A stretch of DNA of 64,000 nucleotides from Sphingopyxis witflariensis (GCF_002205635.1 NZ_NISJ01000012.1:1-64000); one strand, 5' to 3'; positions 8,416 through 17,259 are shown, counted from the stretch's first letter. Program-made: numbers and translations. Notes: generated by a model from the letters alone, not told the origin.

Positions 8416-9486
8416 ATGCAGAACCGGATACCCGTGGCGCCCGAGGGGCGGGCGCCGCTTCCCGAATTCGAGCCGGTGCCGCGCAAATTTCGTCATGACG
8501 GGTGGACGCCCGAACGGCAGCGGGCGTTTATCGCCGCGCTTGCCGATACCGGATCGGTCAGCCGCGCTGCCGCGATGGTCAATATGGCGCAGACGAACTG
8601 CTATACGCTGCGGCGCGCACCGGGGGCGGAGAGTTTCCGGCGGGCGTGGGAGGCGGCGCTCGATTTCGGGCTGGCGCGGCTGAAGGATGTGGCGTTCGAA
8701 CGCGCGATCGACGGCTATCTGGAGCCGGTGTTCGTGGCGGGCAAGCTGATGGGGTTCCGGCGGCGGCACAATGACGCCCTGTTGATGTTCTGCCTGCGCC
8801 ATTACGGGCAGGATGCGGGCGGCAAGCGCACGACGATCAACTATTTTTCGACCCGCGCGGGCGCGGTGAGCGGCGTCGGGGAGGGCGGCGCGGCGGCGGC
8901 GGCCGAGGCGTCGACGACGACGGTGCGGACGGTGATCCATGGCGATGGCGGAATGGGCGACGGCGGAACCGGCGGGGCGGGACCGGGCGCGCGGCAGGAC
9001 GGCGCAGCGGGAGTGCTGGAGGGCTTCGGTGGGGCGACGCTCGACGCGCAGGCGGTGGCGGAGATTGACGCGGCGCTGCTGGCGCTTGCCGAACGGCGGC
9101 GCGACATCGATGCGGCGATCGCCGGGGGCGGCGCCGAGGGGATCGCGGTGCAGATCGATGATGTCGATACGCCGCTGGTGCGGCTGGACGAGCGCGATGC
9201 GCCCTATTGGGGGCCGCTGCAACTCGGCGAGGGGTTGTCCGATGCCGAGCCGGGGCTGCGCATGGCGGGCGAGGCGGACTGGGTGCAGGCGGGGGCCGCG
9301 ATTCCCGAGGTTTATCGCGAATGGATCGAGGCGGCCGAGGCGCGCGGCGAGGCGACGCCGGCGTTGCCGCTGGATGCGGTGGTGCCGGGTGCTGTCGCCG
9401 AGGTGAAGAAGCGGCCGCCGCGCCAGCGCGCCGCGAAGGACGCGGGGGACGACCAGGGGGGCGGAGCGCCAAGCCCCGGCCCCTGA
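8416..9486 (+). CDS. Hypothetical protein with N-terminal terminase-small-subunit-like HTH
   Basis: 356 residues. The N-terminal 110 residues resemble the helix-turn-helix of phage terminase small subunits (WTPERQRAFIAALADTG, then SVSRAAAMVNM). After this comes an Ala/Gly-rich linker (residues about 150-200), a short helical segment (AEIDAALLALAERRRDIDAAI) and a Pro/Ala-rich tail. GGAGGG and AGGA precede the ATG. No terminase large subunit, portal or other phage gene lies nearby, so this is an orphan. It may be a domesticated phage DNA-binding protein. Similar proteins are, to my knowledge, annotated as hypothetical in sphingomonads. Confidence 0.65.
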   Translation: MQNRIPVAPEGRAPLPEFEPVPRKFRHDGWTPERQRAFIAALADTGSVSRAAAMVNMAQTNCYTLRRAPGAESFRRAWEAALDFGLARLKDVAFERAIDGYLEPVFVAGKLMGFRRRHNDALLMFCLRHYGQDAGGKRTTINYFSTRAGAVSGVGEGGAAAAAEASTTTVRTVIHGDGGMGDGGTGGAGPGARQDGAAGVLEGFGGATLDAQAVAEIDAALLALAERRRDIDAAIAGGGAEGIAVQIDDVDTPLVRLDERDAPYWGPLQLGEGLSDAEPGLRMAGEADWVQAGAAIPEVYREWIEAAEARGEATPALPLDAVVPGAVAEVKKRPPRQRAAKDAGDDQGGGAPSPGP

Positions 9487-9491
9487 CCGGA

Positions 9492-11843
9492 TCAGAAGCG
9501 TGCGTTGACGCTGACCCAATAGCTGCGCGCCTTATCCTTGTTGTTGTAATGATCGATGTAGGTCGGGGTGTAGGCGCCGTTCACCGGATCGCCGAAGTCG
9601 ACGTCATAGGCGCGGAAATCCTGATCGAGCAGATTGTTGACCCGGCCGCTGAGCGTCAGATGGTCGTTCAGGCGATATTGGGCGCCGAAGTTCACCACGG
9701 TGTAGCTGTTGTAATAGAGATGGTCGCCATTGGTCGCGACGCCGCGATAGCGCCGCGAGCGATGCTCGGCCGAAAGCTGCGTCGACAGTCCGTCGAGCGG
9801 TTCCCAGTCGATCGTCACATTGGCCATATGCTTGGCCGACTGGGTGAGCGGCTGGCCCTTCGACGTGCCGGTCAACTGCTTGCTGTCGGTATAGGTATAG
9901 TTGGCGCGGAGCGAGAGGCCGTCGAAAAATTCGTAGCGGCCGGCGACTTCGGCGCCCTTGATCCGCGCCTTGTCGATGTTGAACGGGATGCTGATCGAGC
10001 TCCCGAGCCCGAGGACCGTCCAGTAATCGCCAAGGTTGGCGCAGGGACGCACGAAGTTGGTGACGGCGCACGGCCGGACGAGCGTCGTGTCGATCTTGTC
10101 CTTGAACTTGTTGTGGAACAGGGTGACGTTGAAGCCGCTGGCGGCGGTCGGGTTCCAGTAAAGCGCGACCTCGCTGTTGACGCTGGTTTCGGGCTTGAGG
10201 TCGGGGTTGCCGATGAAGGGGCTGGTGCCCTGACCGCCGAAGCCGCGGATGCCGTCGTAAAGATCGGTGGTCTTGGGGGTCTTGTATCCCGTGCTGACGC
10301 CGCCCTTGACCGTCAGGGTCGGGGTGATGCTGTAATTGGCGTAAAGGCGCGGGCTAAAGTGGCCGCCGAAGAGGTTGTGATCGTCGTAGCGGACGCCGCC
10401 GGTGATCGAAAAGCCCTCGAACGGCGTCCAGTTGTCCTCGGCGAACAGCGACCAGATCTTGTGGTCCTGCACCGCCTTGATGCCGCCGACCGCGGCTTCG
10501 AGCCCGAACACGCCGTCGTCGAGCGTGCCGTCGATATACTGGCCGCCGATCACGAAATTGTGGCGGCCGGCGAGGTCGACGGGAATGTCGATGCGGCCAT
10601 CGAGCGTATATTGTGCGCTTTCAAGCGTGCGGAGCGGACGCGGCAGGAAGGTCTGCTCGGCCAGCGCGCGGCGTGCGGCGGTCGGCATGCCGGCATAGGC
10701 ACCCGTCCCGCTGAACATCTGTTGCAGGAGCTGCCGTTCGGCGACCGAGAAGGGCATGGTGCGGCCCTTGTTGTTCGTCTCGATATAGGCGAACGACAGG
10801 AAGCTGCGCGCAAAGCCCCAGTCGCCATGGTGCGTCGCGGCCCAGCTCAGGCGGTCGAAGACCTGATTTTCGGTATAGCCGACGCGCGGCTGCACCACGC
10901 CGCCGCTGGCGCGCCAGATGCTTTCGATGCCGTCGAGCGTACCGAGCGGATAGGTGATTACCCCGGTGTCGGGGTCGACGATCGGCGTGTTGTCATAGGC
11001 CTGCTTCGAATAATCGATGTCGAAGGTGAAGCTGTGGTCGGGCGAGGGCGTGAAATTGATCGAGCCGCCATAGCTGCGGTTGGTGTTCTGCACCGTCTTG
11101 CCCCCGCCGCCGAAGCCGAGGCCGCGGACGTGCGACACGCCGGCGGGATCGACGACCGGCGCGAAGTCGGGTTCCGACGGATAGCGCTTGTAATAGGATC
11201 CGCGCAGTTTCACGCCGATGAGGCCGGGCACGATGGGGCCGCTGACGGCGGCGTCGAAGGTCATGTCGTCGCCGAAGTCACTGTCTTCCTGGATGCTGCG
11301 ACCGAAGGTCGCCGATCCGCTCCAGCGGTCGAGGACCTTTTTGGTGATGATGTTGATCACGCCGCCGAGCGCGTCGGCGCCATAGAGCGTCGATGCGGGG
11401 CCGCGGATGACTTCGATGCGTTCGATCGTATCGAGCGGCGGAATATGGTTGAACTGGTTGCCGCCGAAGCTGTTCGGATAGATGTCGCCATGGTTGTTCT
11501 GGCGCCGGCCGTCGATCATGATGAGCGTATAGTCGGACCCCATGCCGCGAATGCTGATCGTCCGCTGCCCCGTCTTGTCCGAAGTCTCGCCGACATCGAC
11601 GCCCTCGATGTCGCGCACCGCGTCGATCAGCGTGATATACGGACGCTGGCGCAGCTCCTCGGCGGTGACCACGGTGATGCTGGCGGGCGCATCGGTGATC
11701 TTCTGTTCATAGCCTGCGGCGGTGACGACGATGTCGCTGCCCGGCGCGTCGTCCACGGTTGCGGCGGCGGGCGTGGCGAGAAAGGCCGCGATGGCGGCGG
11801 CGCTGGCGCCGCGCGCGGCGGGCGAAAGAATCGACTTGATCAT
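9492..11843 (-). CDS. TonB-dependent siderophore receptor, iron-regulated
   Basis: 783 residues from the ATG at 11843, which has a GGGGGT site upstream and opens a signal peptide (MIKSILSPAARGASAAAIAA...). A TonB box-like DIVVTAAGY follows, then a plug domain (SIRGMGSDYTLIMIDGRR; IERIEVIRGPASTLYGADALGGVINIITK) and a 22-strand barrel ending in ARF. The plug resembles the FepA/PfeA/CirA catecholate receptors. A 16/19 Fur box lies 11 bp upstream, so iron repression is likely. The gene is divergent from a two-component system, the arrangement seen in PfeR/PfeS-type receptor control. The exact ligand is unknown. Confidence 0.9.
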   Translation of the reverse strand: MIKSILSPAARGASAAAIAAFLATPAAATVDDAPGSDIVVTAAGYEQKITDAPASITVVTAEELRQRPYITLIDAVRDIEGVDVGETSDKTGQRTISIRGMGSDYTLIMIDGRRQNNHGDIYPNSFGGNQFNHIPPLDTIERIEVIRGPASTLYGADALGGVINIITKKVLDRWSGSATFGRSIQEDSDFGDDMTFDAAVSGPIVPGLIGVKLRGSYYKRYPSEPDFAPVVDPAGVSHVRGLGFGGGGKTVQNTNRSYGGSINFTPSPDHSFTFDIDYSKQAYDNTPIVDPDTGVITYPLGTLDGIESIWRASGGVVQPRVGYTENQVFDRLSWAATHHGDWGFARSFLSFAYIETNNKGRTMPFSVAERQLLQQMFSGTGAYAGMPTAARRALAEQTFLPRPLRTLESAQYTLDGRIDIPVDLAGRHNFVIGGQYIDGTLDDGVFGLEAAVGGIKAVQDHKIWSLFAEDNWTPFEGFSITGGVRYDDHNLFGGHFSPRLYANYSITPTLTVKGGVSTGYKTPKTTDLYDGIRGFGGQGTSPFIGNPDLKPETSVNSEVALYWNPTAASGFNVTLFHNKFKDKIDTTLVRPCAVTNFVRPCANLGDYWTVLGLGSSISIPFNIDKARIKGAEVAGRYEFFDGLSLRANYTYTDSKQLTGTSKGQPLTQSAKHMANVTIDWEPLDGLSTQLSAEHRSRRYRGVATNGDHLYYNSYTVVNFGAQYRLNDHLTLSGRVNNLLDQDFRAYDVDFGDPVNGAYTPTYIDHYNNKDKARSYWVSVNARF

Positions 11844-11854
11844 GAGATACCCCC

Positions 11855-11873
11855 GATAATGCGAATAATTATC
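11855..11873. promoter_or_regulatory. Fur box upstream of the TonB receptor
   Basis: GATAATGCGAATAATTATC matches the 19-bp Fur consensus at 16 of 19 positions. It lies 11 bp upstream of the receptor ATG on the minus strand and 55 bp from the divergent response regulator, so it could influence both promoters. Confidence 0.75.
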
Positions 11874-11928
11874 ATTTGACATTTGCGGGGCGAACTGGTG
11901 CGGACGGGGCGCCGGGTCAATCGCGAAG

Positions 11929-12729
11929 ATGCTAACGCAGCGCGGGAGCAATATTTTGTTACAAACGGCCGTCATCGATCAAGCAGTGCCGGGGCCGATC
12001 CCGCGCGCGCCCGCGATCCCGCACCATATCGTCGTGGTCGACGATGATGCCGGGGTGCGGACGCTGCTCGCGCGCATCCTGCGCGAGTGCGGATATGACG
12101 TGACGGGGGCGGCCGACGGTGCCGAGCTCGCAACAACGCTGGGCGAGCGAAAGATCGACCTGATCCTGCTCGACATCATGCTGCCCGGCGAGAATGGGCT
12201 CGATCTGTGCCGGACGATCCGGGCGCGCAGTCGCGTACCGATCATCATGATCAGCGCGCGCGGGCAGGAAAGCGACCGGGTTGCGGGGCTCGACCTGGGG
12301 GCGGACGATTATATCGCCAAGCCGTTCGGGCGGTCGGAGGTGCTGGCGCGGGTGCGCGCGGTGCTGCGGCGGGCGCATGACGTCCATGTCCCGCTCGACA
12401 TTCCGGCGCCCGAGCGCTTCGATTTCGCGGGCTGGAATTATCATGCGCGGCGCCGCGAGCTGATTGCGCCGTCGGGGGCCGAAGTCGAGCTGACCGCCGC
12501 CGAGCATGAATTGCTGCTCGCGCTCGTGCGTTATCCACAACGGATGATCGGGCGCGATCGCCTGCTCGAACTGGCGCGCAGTCGCGTGGGGTCGTCGACC
12601 GACCGCAGCGTCGACGTGCTGATCAGCCGCCTGCGCCGCAAGCTCGGCGATGGCCGCAAGTCGCGGCCGCTGATTCGCACCGTGCGCGGGGTCGGCTATA
12701 TGTTCGCCGCCGATGTGACCGTCGCCTGA
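11929..12729 (+). CDS. OmpR-family response regulator
   Basis: 266 residues from the first ATG. The receiver domain shows the acidic cluster VVVDDD, the phosphorylated Asp in LLDIMLPGENG and the Lys in YIAKPFG. A winged-helix output domain follows (ELTAAEHELLLALVRYPQR; TDRSVDVLISRLRRKLGDG). The first 30 residues are not conserved and the ATG has no good binding site; a TTG at 11956 has GGGAG 7 bp upstream and could be the real start. It is followed after 2 bp by its sensor kinase and is divergent from the Fur-box receptor, which is its most likely target. Confidence 0.9.
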   Translation: MLTQRGSNILLQTAVIDQAVPGPIPRAPAIPHHIVVVDDDAGVRTLLARILRECGYDVTGAADGAELATTLGERKIDLILLDIMLPGENGLDLCRTIRARSRVPIIMISARGQESDRVAGLDLGADDYIAKPFGRSEVLARVRAVLRRAHDVHVPLDIPAPERFDFAGWNYHARRRELIAPSGAEVELTAAEHELLLALVRYPQRMIGRDRLLELARSRVGSSTDRSVDVLISRLRRKLGDGRKSRPLIRTVRGVGYMFAADVTVA

Positions 12730-12731
12730 GC

Positions 12732-14108
12732 ATGGGGCTTGCGCGGCTGGGCATGGTCGGACGGATCGCGCTGGTGCTGGTCTGCGCCGTCGCGCTCGAA
12801 TTTCTGGGCAATGTCGCGCTGCACCGCTGGCAGGAACGCGAGCTGGTTCCGGCCGAGCAGGTGCAGCGGATTGCCACGCGGCTGGTCGAGGGCGAGCGCG
12901 TGGCGCTGGCCAGTATTCCGCGCGATCGCGAACGACTGATGCATGATCTGACGGGTGACGGCGCCGCGCTCAACTGGGTGCCGCGGACGGTGATCACCGA
13001 TTTCAGCCCGGCGTTCGCGCAATTGTCGGCGATGCGCGCGCGACTGGTCGAGGCGGAGCCGACGCTGGCGAAGCGCGAATTGCGGCTGACTTTGATGCCA
13101 TCGACCGATGCGGGCGCGCGCGATCTGGTCGGGGCGCTGCGGCTGGCCGACGGGTCCTATATCAGCTTTCGCGTCAGCCCCTATCTGGGCGCGCCGCCGC
13201 ATCCGGCGACCGTTGTGCTTCTCCATATGCTGTTGATGGCGACCGTGCTCGGGATCGCGTTGCTGATGATCCACCGGCTGGTGCGCCCGTTGCGCAAGCT
13301 CGCCGAAGCGGCCGACGCCACCGGGATGCGCGTAGCGGGGGTGTTCGAAGCGGAAGGGCCGCCCGAAGTGCAAAGGGTCGCGACGGCCTTTGCCGCGATG
13401 CAGACGCGATTGGTGAAGGCGTTGGAGGATCAGGCCCACGCGCTCGTCGCTGTCTCGCATGATTTGCGCACGCCGATCCAGCGGCTGCGCCTGCGTGCGT
13501 CGATGATCGCGGACCGCGAAGCGCAGGATGCGATCGCCGCCGACCTCAGCGAGATGGAGCATTTCATCGACGCGACGCTCGATTATGTGCGCAGCGGCGA
13601 GGATGAGCAGGCGCGGTTGATCGACCTTGCCGCGCTCGTCGCGACCCTCGCCGACAGCGCCGCCGATATGGGCGACGACATTGCCTGTCATGGGCCCGAC
13701 GAATGTCTCGTCACGGCGCGGCCGCTGGCGATCAAGCGGATTCTGGGCAATCTGATCGACAATGCGCGCCGCCATGCAGGGCGTATCGTGGTGACGCTCG
13801 ACGATGCGGAGGCGGATTATATTGTCGTGACGGTCGAGGATGATGGCCCCGGTATCGCCGCCGAACAACGCGCCGAGGCGTTATTGCCGTTCCGCCGTCT
13901 CGATAGCGCGCGGGGAAGCCGTGCGGGTGGCGCAGGATTGGGGCTGGCGACCGCGCTCAAGACGGCACGCGCGATGGGCGGCGATCTGGTGCTGGAGGAC
14001 AGCGAGCTTGGCGGACTGGCGGTCCGGCTGATCCTGCCGCGAGCGATTGCTGCCAATCCGGTGACGACCGCGATTTTACCCTCTTTTCACCATCCGCAGC
14101 TAACCTAA
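12732..14108 (+). CDS. Sensor histidine kinase paired with the preceding response regulator
   Basis: 458 residues. A first membrane helix (about residues 10-30), a periplasmic domain of roughly 130 residues and a second helix (about 155-180) are followed by HAMP, then the phosphoacceptor box ALVAVSHDLRTPIQRLRLR and an HATPase domain (NLIDNARRHA, VEDDGPGI, GAGLGLATAL). It is co-transcribed with the response regulator. The periplasmic domain has no recognisable binding motif; from the receptor next door, sensing of iron-chelate status or a transport signal is plausible but not shown. Confidence 0.9.
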   Translation: MGLARLGMVGRIALVLVCAVALEFLGNVALHRWQERELVPAEQVQRIATRLVEGERVALASIPRDRERLMHDLTGDGAALNWVPRTVITDFSPAFAQLSAMRARLVEAEPTLAKRELRLTLMPSTDAGARDLVGALRLADGSYISFRVSPYLGAPPHPATVVLLHMLLMATVLGIALLMIHRLVRPLRKLAEAADATGMRVAGVFEAEGPPEVQRVATAFAAMQTRLVKALEDQAHALVAVSHDLRTPIQRLRLRASMIADREAQDAIAADLSEMEHFIDATLDYVRSGEDEQARLIDLAALVATLADSAADMGDDIACHGPDECLVTARPLAIKRILGNLIDNARRHAGRIVVTLDDAEADYIVVTVEDDGPGIAAEQRAEALLPFRRLDSARGSRAGGAGLGLATALKTARAMGGDLVLEDSELGGLAVRLILPRAIAANPVTTAILPSFHHPQLT

Positions 14109-14141
14109 TATCCGAGGGGCCACTCGAAGCGGGAGACCTCT

Positions 14142-14642
14142 ATGTCTATCGGACATGAAATGCGTCGGTTGCGTGCCGAACATGATGCGCTGGCGACCTT
14201 GTCACGCATCCTGATGGACCTTGTCGATCAGCCAGACCCGCCGCGACCGACCGAGCTTTGCTCGGTGCGCGGGATGCTACGCGATACGCTGGTGCGTCAC
14301 CTGAAATGCGAAGATTGGGTACTCTATCCGCGGCTGAAGGCGAGCGGCGACGCGGCGCTGATCCGGATGGCGTGCGAATTTGTCGCGGAGATGGGCGATA
14401 TTGCCGACGATTTTGAGGTTTATGACAGCAAATGGACCGAGGATATGGTCGCCGCCGATTGGCCCGGCTTTTGCCACGAGACGCGCGCCGTTCTTGGCCT
14501 GCTTGCGATACGGATCGAGCGCGAGAATGAGGATCTTTATCCTGCGGTCGAGCGGATCGGGGTGGCCGAAGCCGCGCTTGTCGCCGCAGACGGTCAGGGT
14601 CGGAGCGACAATTTCCAGCTGAGCGCCACCCGCCAGCCCTGA
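14142..14642 (+). CDS. Hemerythrin HHE-domain protein, paralogue of 5357-5851
   Basis: 166 residues with a GGGAGA site before the ATG. The helices share clear segments with the other hemerythrin-like protein: HLKCEDWVLYP in the middle and AADWPGFC followed by IRIERENEDLYP near the end, so the His and Glu ligands of a di-iron site are kept. It follows the two-component operon by 33 bp and may be co-transcribed with it. Its 3' end overlaps the convergent transporter gene by 49 bp; the overlapping tail (GRSDNFQLSATRQP) is probably not structural. Confidence 0.78.
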   Translation: MSIGHEMRRLRAEHDALATLSRILMDLVDQPDPPRPTELCSVRGMLRDTLVRHLKCEDWVLYPRLKASGDAALIRMACEFVAEMGDIADDFEVYDSKWTEDMVAADWPGFCHETRAVLGLLAIRIERENEDLYPAVERIGVAEAALVAADGQGRSDNFQLSATRQP

Positions 14643-16243
14643 TCGAAACCCGGCACCGGCTGTTTCCACGCGTCGGCGACTTCGACCCCGATATTGGCAT
14701 ATTCGGCATAGGCGAGGCGCACTCCGCCGCCCCAGCTGCCGAGCTGGAAGCCGGTTTGCGGTATCCCCGGACGCGCGAGCAGCGTCACATCGGCATAGTC
14801 GGCGAAACCATAGATTTCGCTTTTGGCGAGCTTTCCGTTGCGCAGGGGGCGCAGTGCGACTTCGGTGAAGCCTGCGACGCCGCGGTCGCCGTTGACGAGC
14901 CCGTCGTCGAAGGCGCGGCCGAAGGTGGCGCCTCCGACGCTGAAACGCTGTGCCGCCGGAACACGGTCGCGTGTCCAACGTCCGGTTGCGGCGACGCGGA
15001 TAACGGCGGCCTTGCCGACCGCCTGATTCGCCTCCAGCCCGCCATCGGCATAGAGAAAATCTTCCTCGCCGACGTCGGGGTCGACGCGCGCCCCCGCGAA
15101 ACCAAGGCCTTGCGAAGCGCCGATGCGCGCGCCCAGCACGGTGCGATCCTCGCTGAACCGGAAAGCGAGGCTGCTGCTCGCGGTCCAGGTCTTTTCGGCG
15201 GCGATCGTCGATCCGAACAGCGCGTTGCGCGAATCGAGATAGTCGAGCCGCGCCGCGAGCGTCAGATTGCGGCGTGTCGCACGGATGATCGGATGGGTGA
15301 TGCCGACGCCCCCGCTCCACGCCTCGCCGTTGACCGCCAGCCCCACCGGACGGGTTCGCAGCGCAGCGCCGGAAATTTCCGCACGAGTGCCGCCGATCCC
15401 GATCGGGCTCGAATGATTGGCGGCGAGATAGAGCAGGGATTTGAAGTTGAGCGCAGCGGCGCCGGTCAGTCGCGTTTCGTCGCCGCTGCGCAGCAGGCTG
15501 GAACCGCGGGCGTTCGCCTCGACGATTCCGTCATTGACGAAACGGCTGGTGCGGGTGGTGAAACCCAGGCCAATCGTCGGCTTTTTGGCATCGACCGCGA
15601 GGTCGAGCACGACCGCACCGGGTTCGCCGGAGAGGGCGAGGGTCGGGGTGACGGTGACGCCGGGAATATCGCCGATATTGCCGAGTACGCGTTCGAAACG
15701 CGCGCGCGGCAGCGGGCGCTGGCCGGGCAAGGTGCCGGCCATTTTCGCGATCAACGGCGCGGGGCCGCTGTTCCGCTCGCCGCTCAGCGTGACCGCGCCG
15801 ACATGACCTTCGGCCGAGGCGACGGTGACGACACCCTCCGACAGATCCTGTTCGGGGATCACGAGAGTGAAGAGCGCGACGCTCGAGCGGCTGTAGGCGC
15901 GGGTCATCACGCCGGCGAGCCGGGCCAGATTATCCGCCGATGCAGGCTTGCCCACGAAGCGTTGCGCGGCGCGTGCGACATTGGCGGGAACGCCGGCGCC
16001 GACGAAGCGAATCTCGCGGATGATGATATCGCTGCGTGCACCGAGCTCGACCTTGCCGAGCGAGAGATTCGCGCTTTCGGGATCGGGCAGCGGATCGCGG
16101 CGGTTGTCAGAGGGCGAAAGCGGCGGCCGTCCGTCGAGCGGGGTGGCGGCCGGCTGCGCTGCCGAGGTCGCGGCGGGAAGGAGCAATGCTCCTGTCGCCG
16201 CCGCGGTCCAGGCGCTGCGCAGACTGCGCAGCGAGCGGCTCAG
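14594..16243 (-). CDS. ShlB/FhaC-type outer-membrane transporter of two-partner secretion
   Basis: 549 residues if started at a CTG at 16243. The usual start codons only occur from a TTG at 16186, which lies inside a good signal peptide; the frame upstream gives a basic start (SRSLRSLRSAW), a hydrophobic core and a cleavage-like ATSAA. The CTG overlaps the TGA of the upstream gene (CTGA), with AAAGGG about 7 bp before it. POTRA-like sequence follows (IIREIRFVGAG; ARLAGVMTRAYSRSSVALFTLVIPEQDLSEGVVTV), then a TpsB barrel (DNGDRGVAGFTEVAL-type loop, FQLGSWGGGVRLAY). It would secrete or surface-display the collagen-like lipoprotein encoded just before it. Confidence 0.8.
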   Translation of the reverse strand: MSRSLRSLRSAWTAAATGALLLPAATSAAQPAATPLDGRPPLSPSDNRRDPLPDPESANLSLGKVELGARSDIIIREIRFVGAGVPANVARAAQRFVGKPASADNLARLAGVMTRAYSRSSVALFTLVIPEQDLSEGVVTVASAEGHVGAVTLSGERNSGPAPLIAKMAGTLPGQRPLPRARFERVLGNIGDIPGVTVTPTLALSGEPGAVVLDLAVDAKKPTIGLGFTTRTSRFVNDGIVEANARGSSLLRSGDETRLTGAAALNFKSLLYLAANHSSPIGIGGTRAEISGAALRTRPVGLAVNGEAWSGGVGITHPIIRATRRNLTLAARLDYLDSRNALFGSTIAAEKTWTASSSLAFRFSEDRTVLGARIGASQGLGFAGARVDPDVGEEDFLYADGGLEANQAVGKAAVIRVAATGRWTRDRVPAAQRFSVGGATFGRAFDDGLVNGDRGVAGFTEVALRPLRNGKLAKSEIYGFADYADVTLLARPGIPQTGFQLGSWGGGVRLAYAEYANIGVEVADAWKQPVPGFDQGWRVALSWKLSLRP

Positions 16244-17259
16244 TTGCCGCCCTTTGGCTTCAGGCCGCCCAGCAGGCCACCGACGGTGCCGGTGACGCCC
16301 GTGACGGTATCGGTAACGGCATTGCCGCCCGTGGCGCCGCCGCCGAGCACGCCGCCGACGGTGCCGGTAACCCCCGTTACGAGGCCGGTGACGGCATTGC
16401 CGCCGCCGCCCGTGGCGCCGCCGGTTGCGCCACCCGCGACCTGAGCGAGTGTCCCCGTCACCGTGGTAACGGTCGATCCGACCAGCGCGACGGGATTGCC
16501 CGTTGCGCCGCCGGCGGGCGTCGCGATGGCGCCGAGCAGATTGCCGCCGCTGCCGGGCTGGACGGTCACCAACTGGCCGCCGGACCCAACGCCGACGGTG
16601 AGCAGCGATCCGCCGGTCTGGGTGGGCGACAAGAGGCTGGCGCCGATCAACGGCGAGGCAGAGGGCGAACCGACCGCGGTTGCCTTGCCGATCGTCGCGG
16701 TGATCAGCTGGCCGGGCGCAGCGGCAAGGCCATCGACCAGATATTGCTGACCAGTACCGGTCTGGACCAGCGCGACCCCGGTGCTTTTGACGACGCCGAC
16801 GACGGTGCCGACAAGATTGGTGCCGCCGGGCAATTTGCTGTCGACCGCGTTGGCGAGCAACAGGCTCTTGTCGGCGACGACATTGACGAGGCCGCCCGTT
16901 TTGACGAGCACTCCGCCGATCACCGGATTGACGCTGGCTCGATCGCCGGTGTTGGCGAGCAGGCCGGTGCCGGCGACGCCACCGGGGCCAACCAGCCCGC
17001 CGACGGCAAGGGCGCCGGCATTGCCGAGGGCCAGGCTACCGCCGGTCGCACCGGTCGCGCCGGTGGCGCCAGTGGCACCGGTCGGGCCTGCTGGACCGGC
17101 CGGGCCAGCCGCGCCCTGCGGACCGGCGGCGCCAGTGGATCCACCGGTGCCGACGCTACCGACGCGATAGCTGCCTGACGATTCGCAGGCGGCGAGCGCG
17201 AGGCATGCCGGGATGAGGATGAGGTGGGCAGGGCGAAACTCGAGACGTGACGAACGCAT
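16240..17259 (-). CDS. Collagen-like lipoprotein with Gly-Val-Thr-rich repeats
   Basis: 339 residues. The start at 17259 has AAGGAG 7 bp upstream and opens a lipoprotein signal with the lipobox LALAAC (Cys about residue 24). Residues 35-70 are collagen-like Gly-X-Y triplets (GAAGPAGPAGPTGATGATG). The rest is low-complexity, rich in Gly, Val, Thr and Ala, with two C-terminal copies of about 23 residues built on AVTxxVTGVTGTVGG. It is immediately upstream of a ShlB/FhaC-type transporter and overlaps its putative start. Collagen-like proteins next to TpsB genes are known in some proteobacteria; here the likely role is a surface or biofilm adhesin. No TPS-secretion (filamentous haemagglutinin) domain is visible. 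Confidence 0.75.
   Translation of the reverse strand: MRSSRLEFRPAHLILIPACLALAACESSGSYRVGSVGTGGSTGAAGPQGAAGPAGPAGPTGATGATGATGATGGSLALGNAGALAVGGLVGPGGVAGTGLLANTGDRASVNPVIGGVLVKTGGLVNVVADKSLLLANAVDSKLPGGTNLVGTVVGVVKSTGVALVQTGTGQQYLVDGLAAAPGQLITATIGKATAVGSPSASPLIGASLLSPTQTGGSLLTVGVGSGGQLVTVQPGSGGNLLGAIATPAGGATGNPVALVGSTVTTVTGTLAQVAGGATGGATGGGGNAVTGLVTGVTGTVGGVLGGGATGGNAVTDTVTGVTGTVGGLLGGLKPKGGN
16270..16412 (-). repeat. Two direct repeats at the 3' end of the collagen-like gene
   Basis: Two near-identical copies of roughly 69 bp, about 74 bp apart, encode the AVTxxVTGVTGTVGGxLGG units. They indicate recent tandem duplication and could vary in number between strains. Confidence 0.6.

Noticed and set aside
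9207..11879. 890-codon open frame on the plus strand opposite the first TonB receptor
   Set aside because: It is the antisense of a well-supported receptor gene, is Ala/Arg/Asp-rich without domains, and arises from the high GC content.
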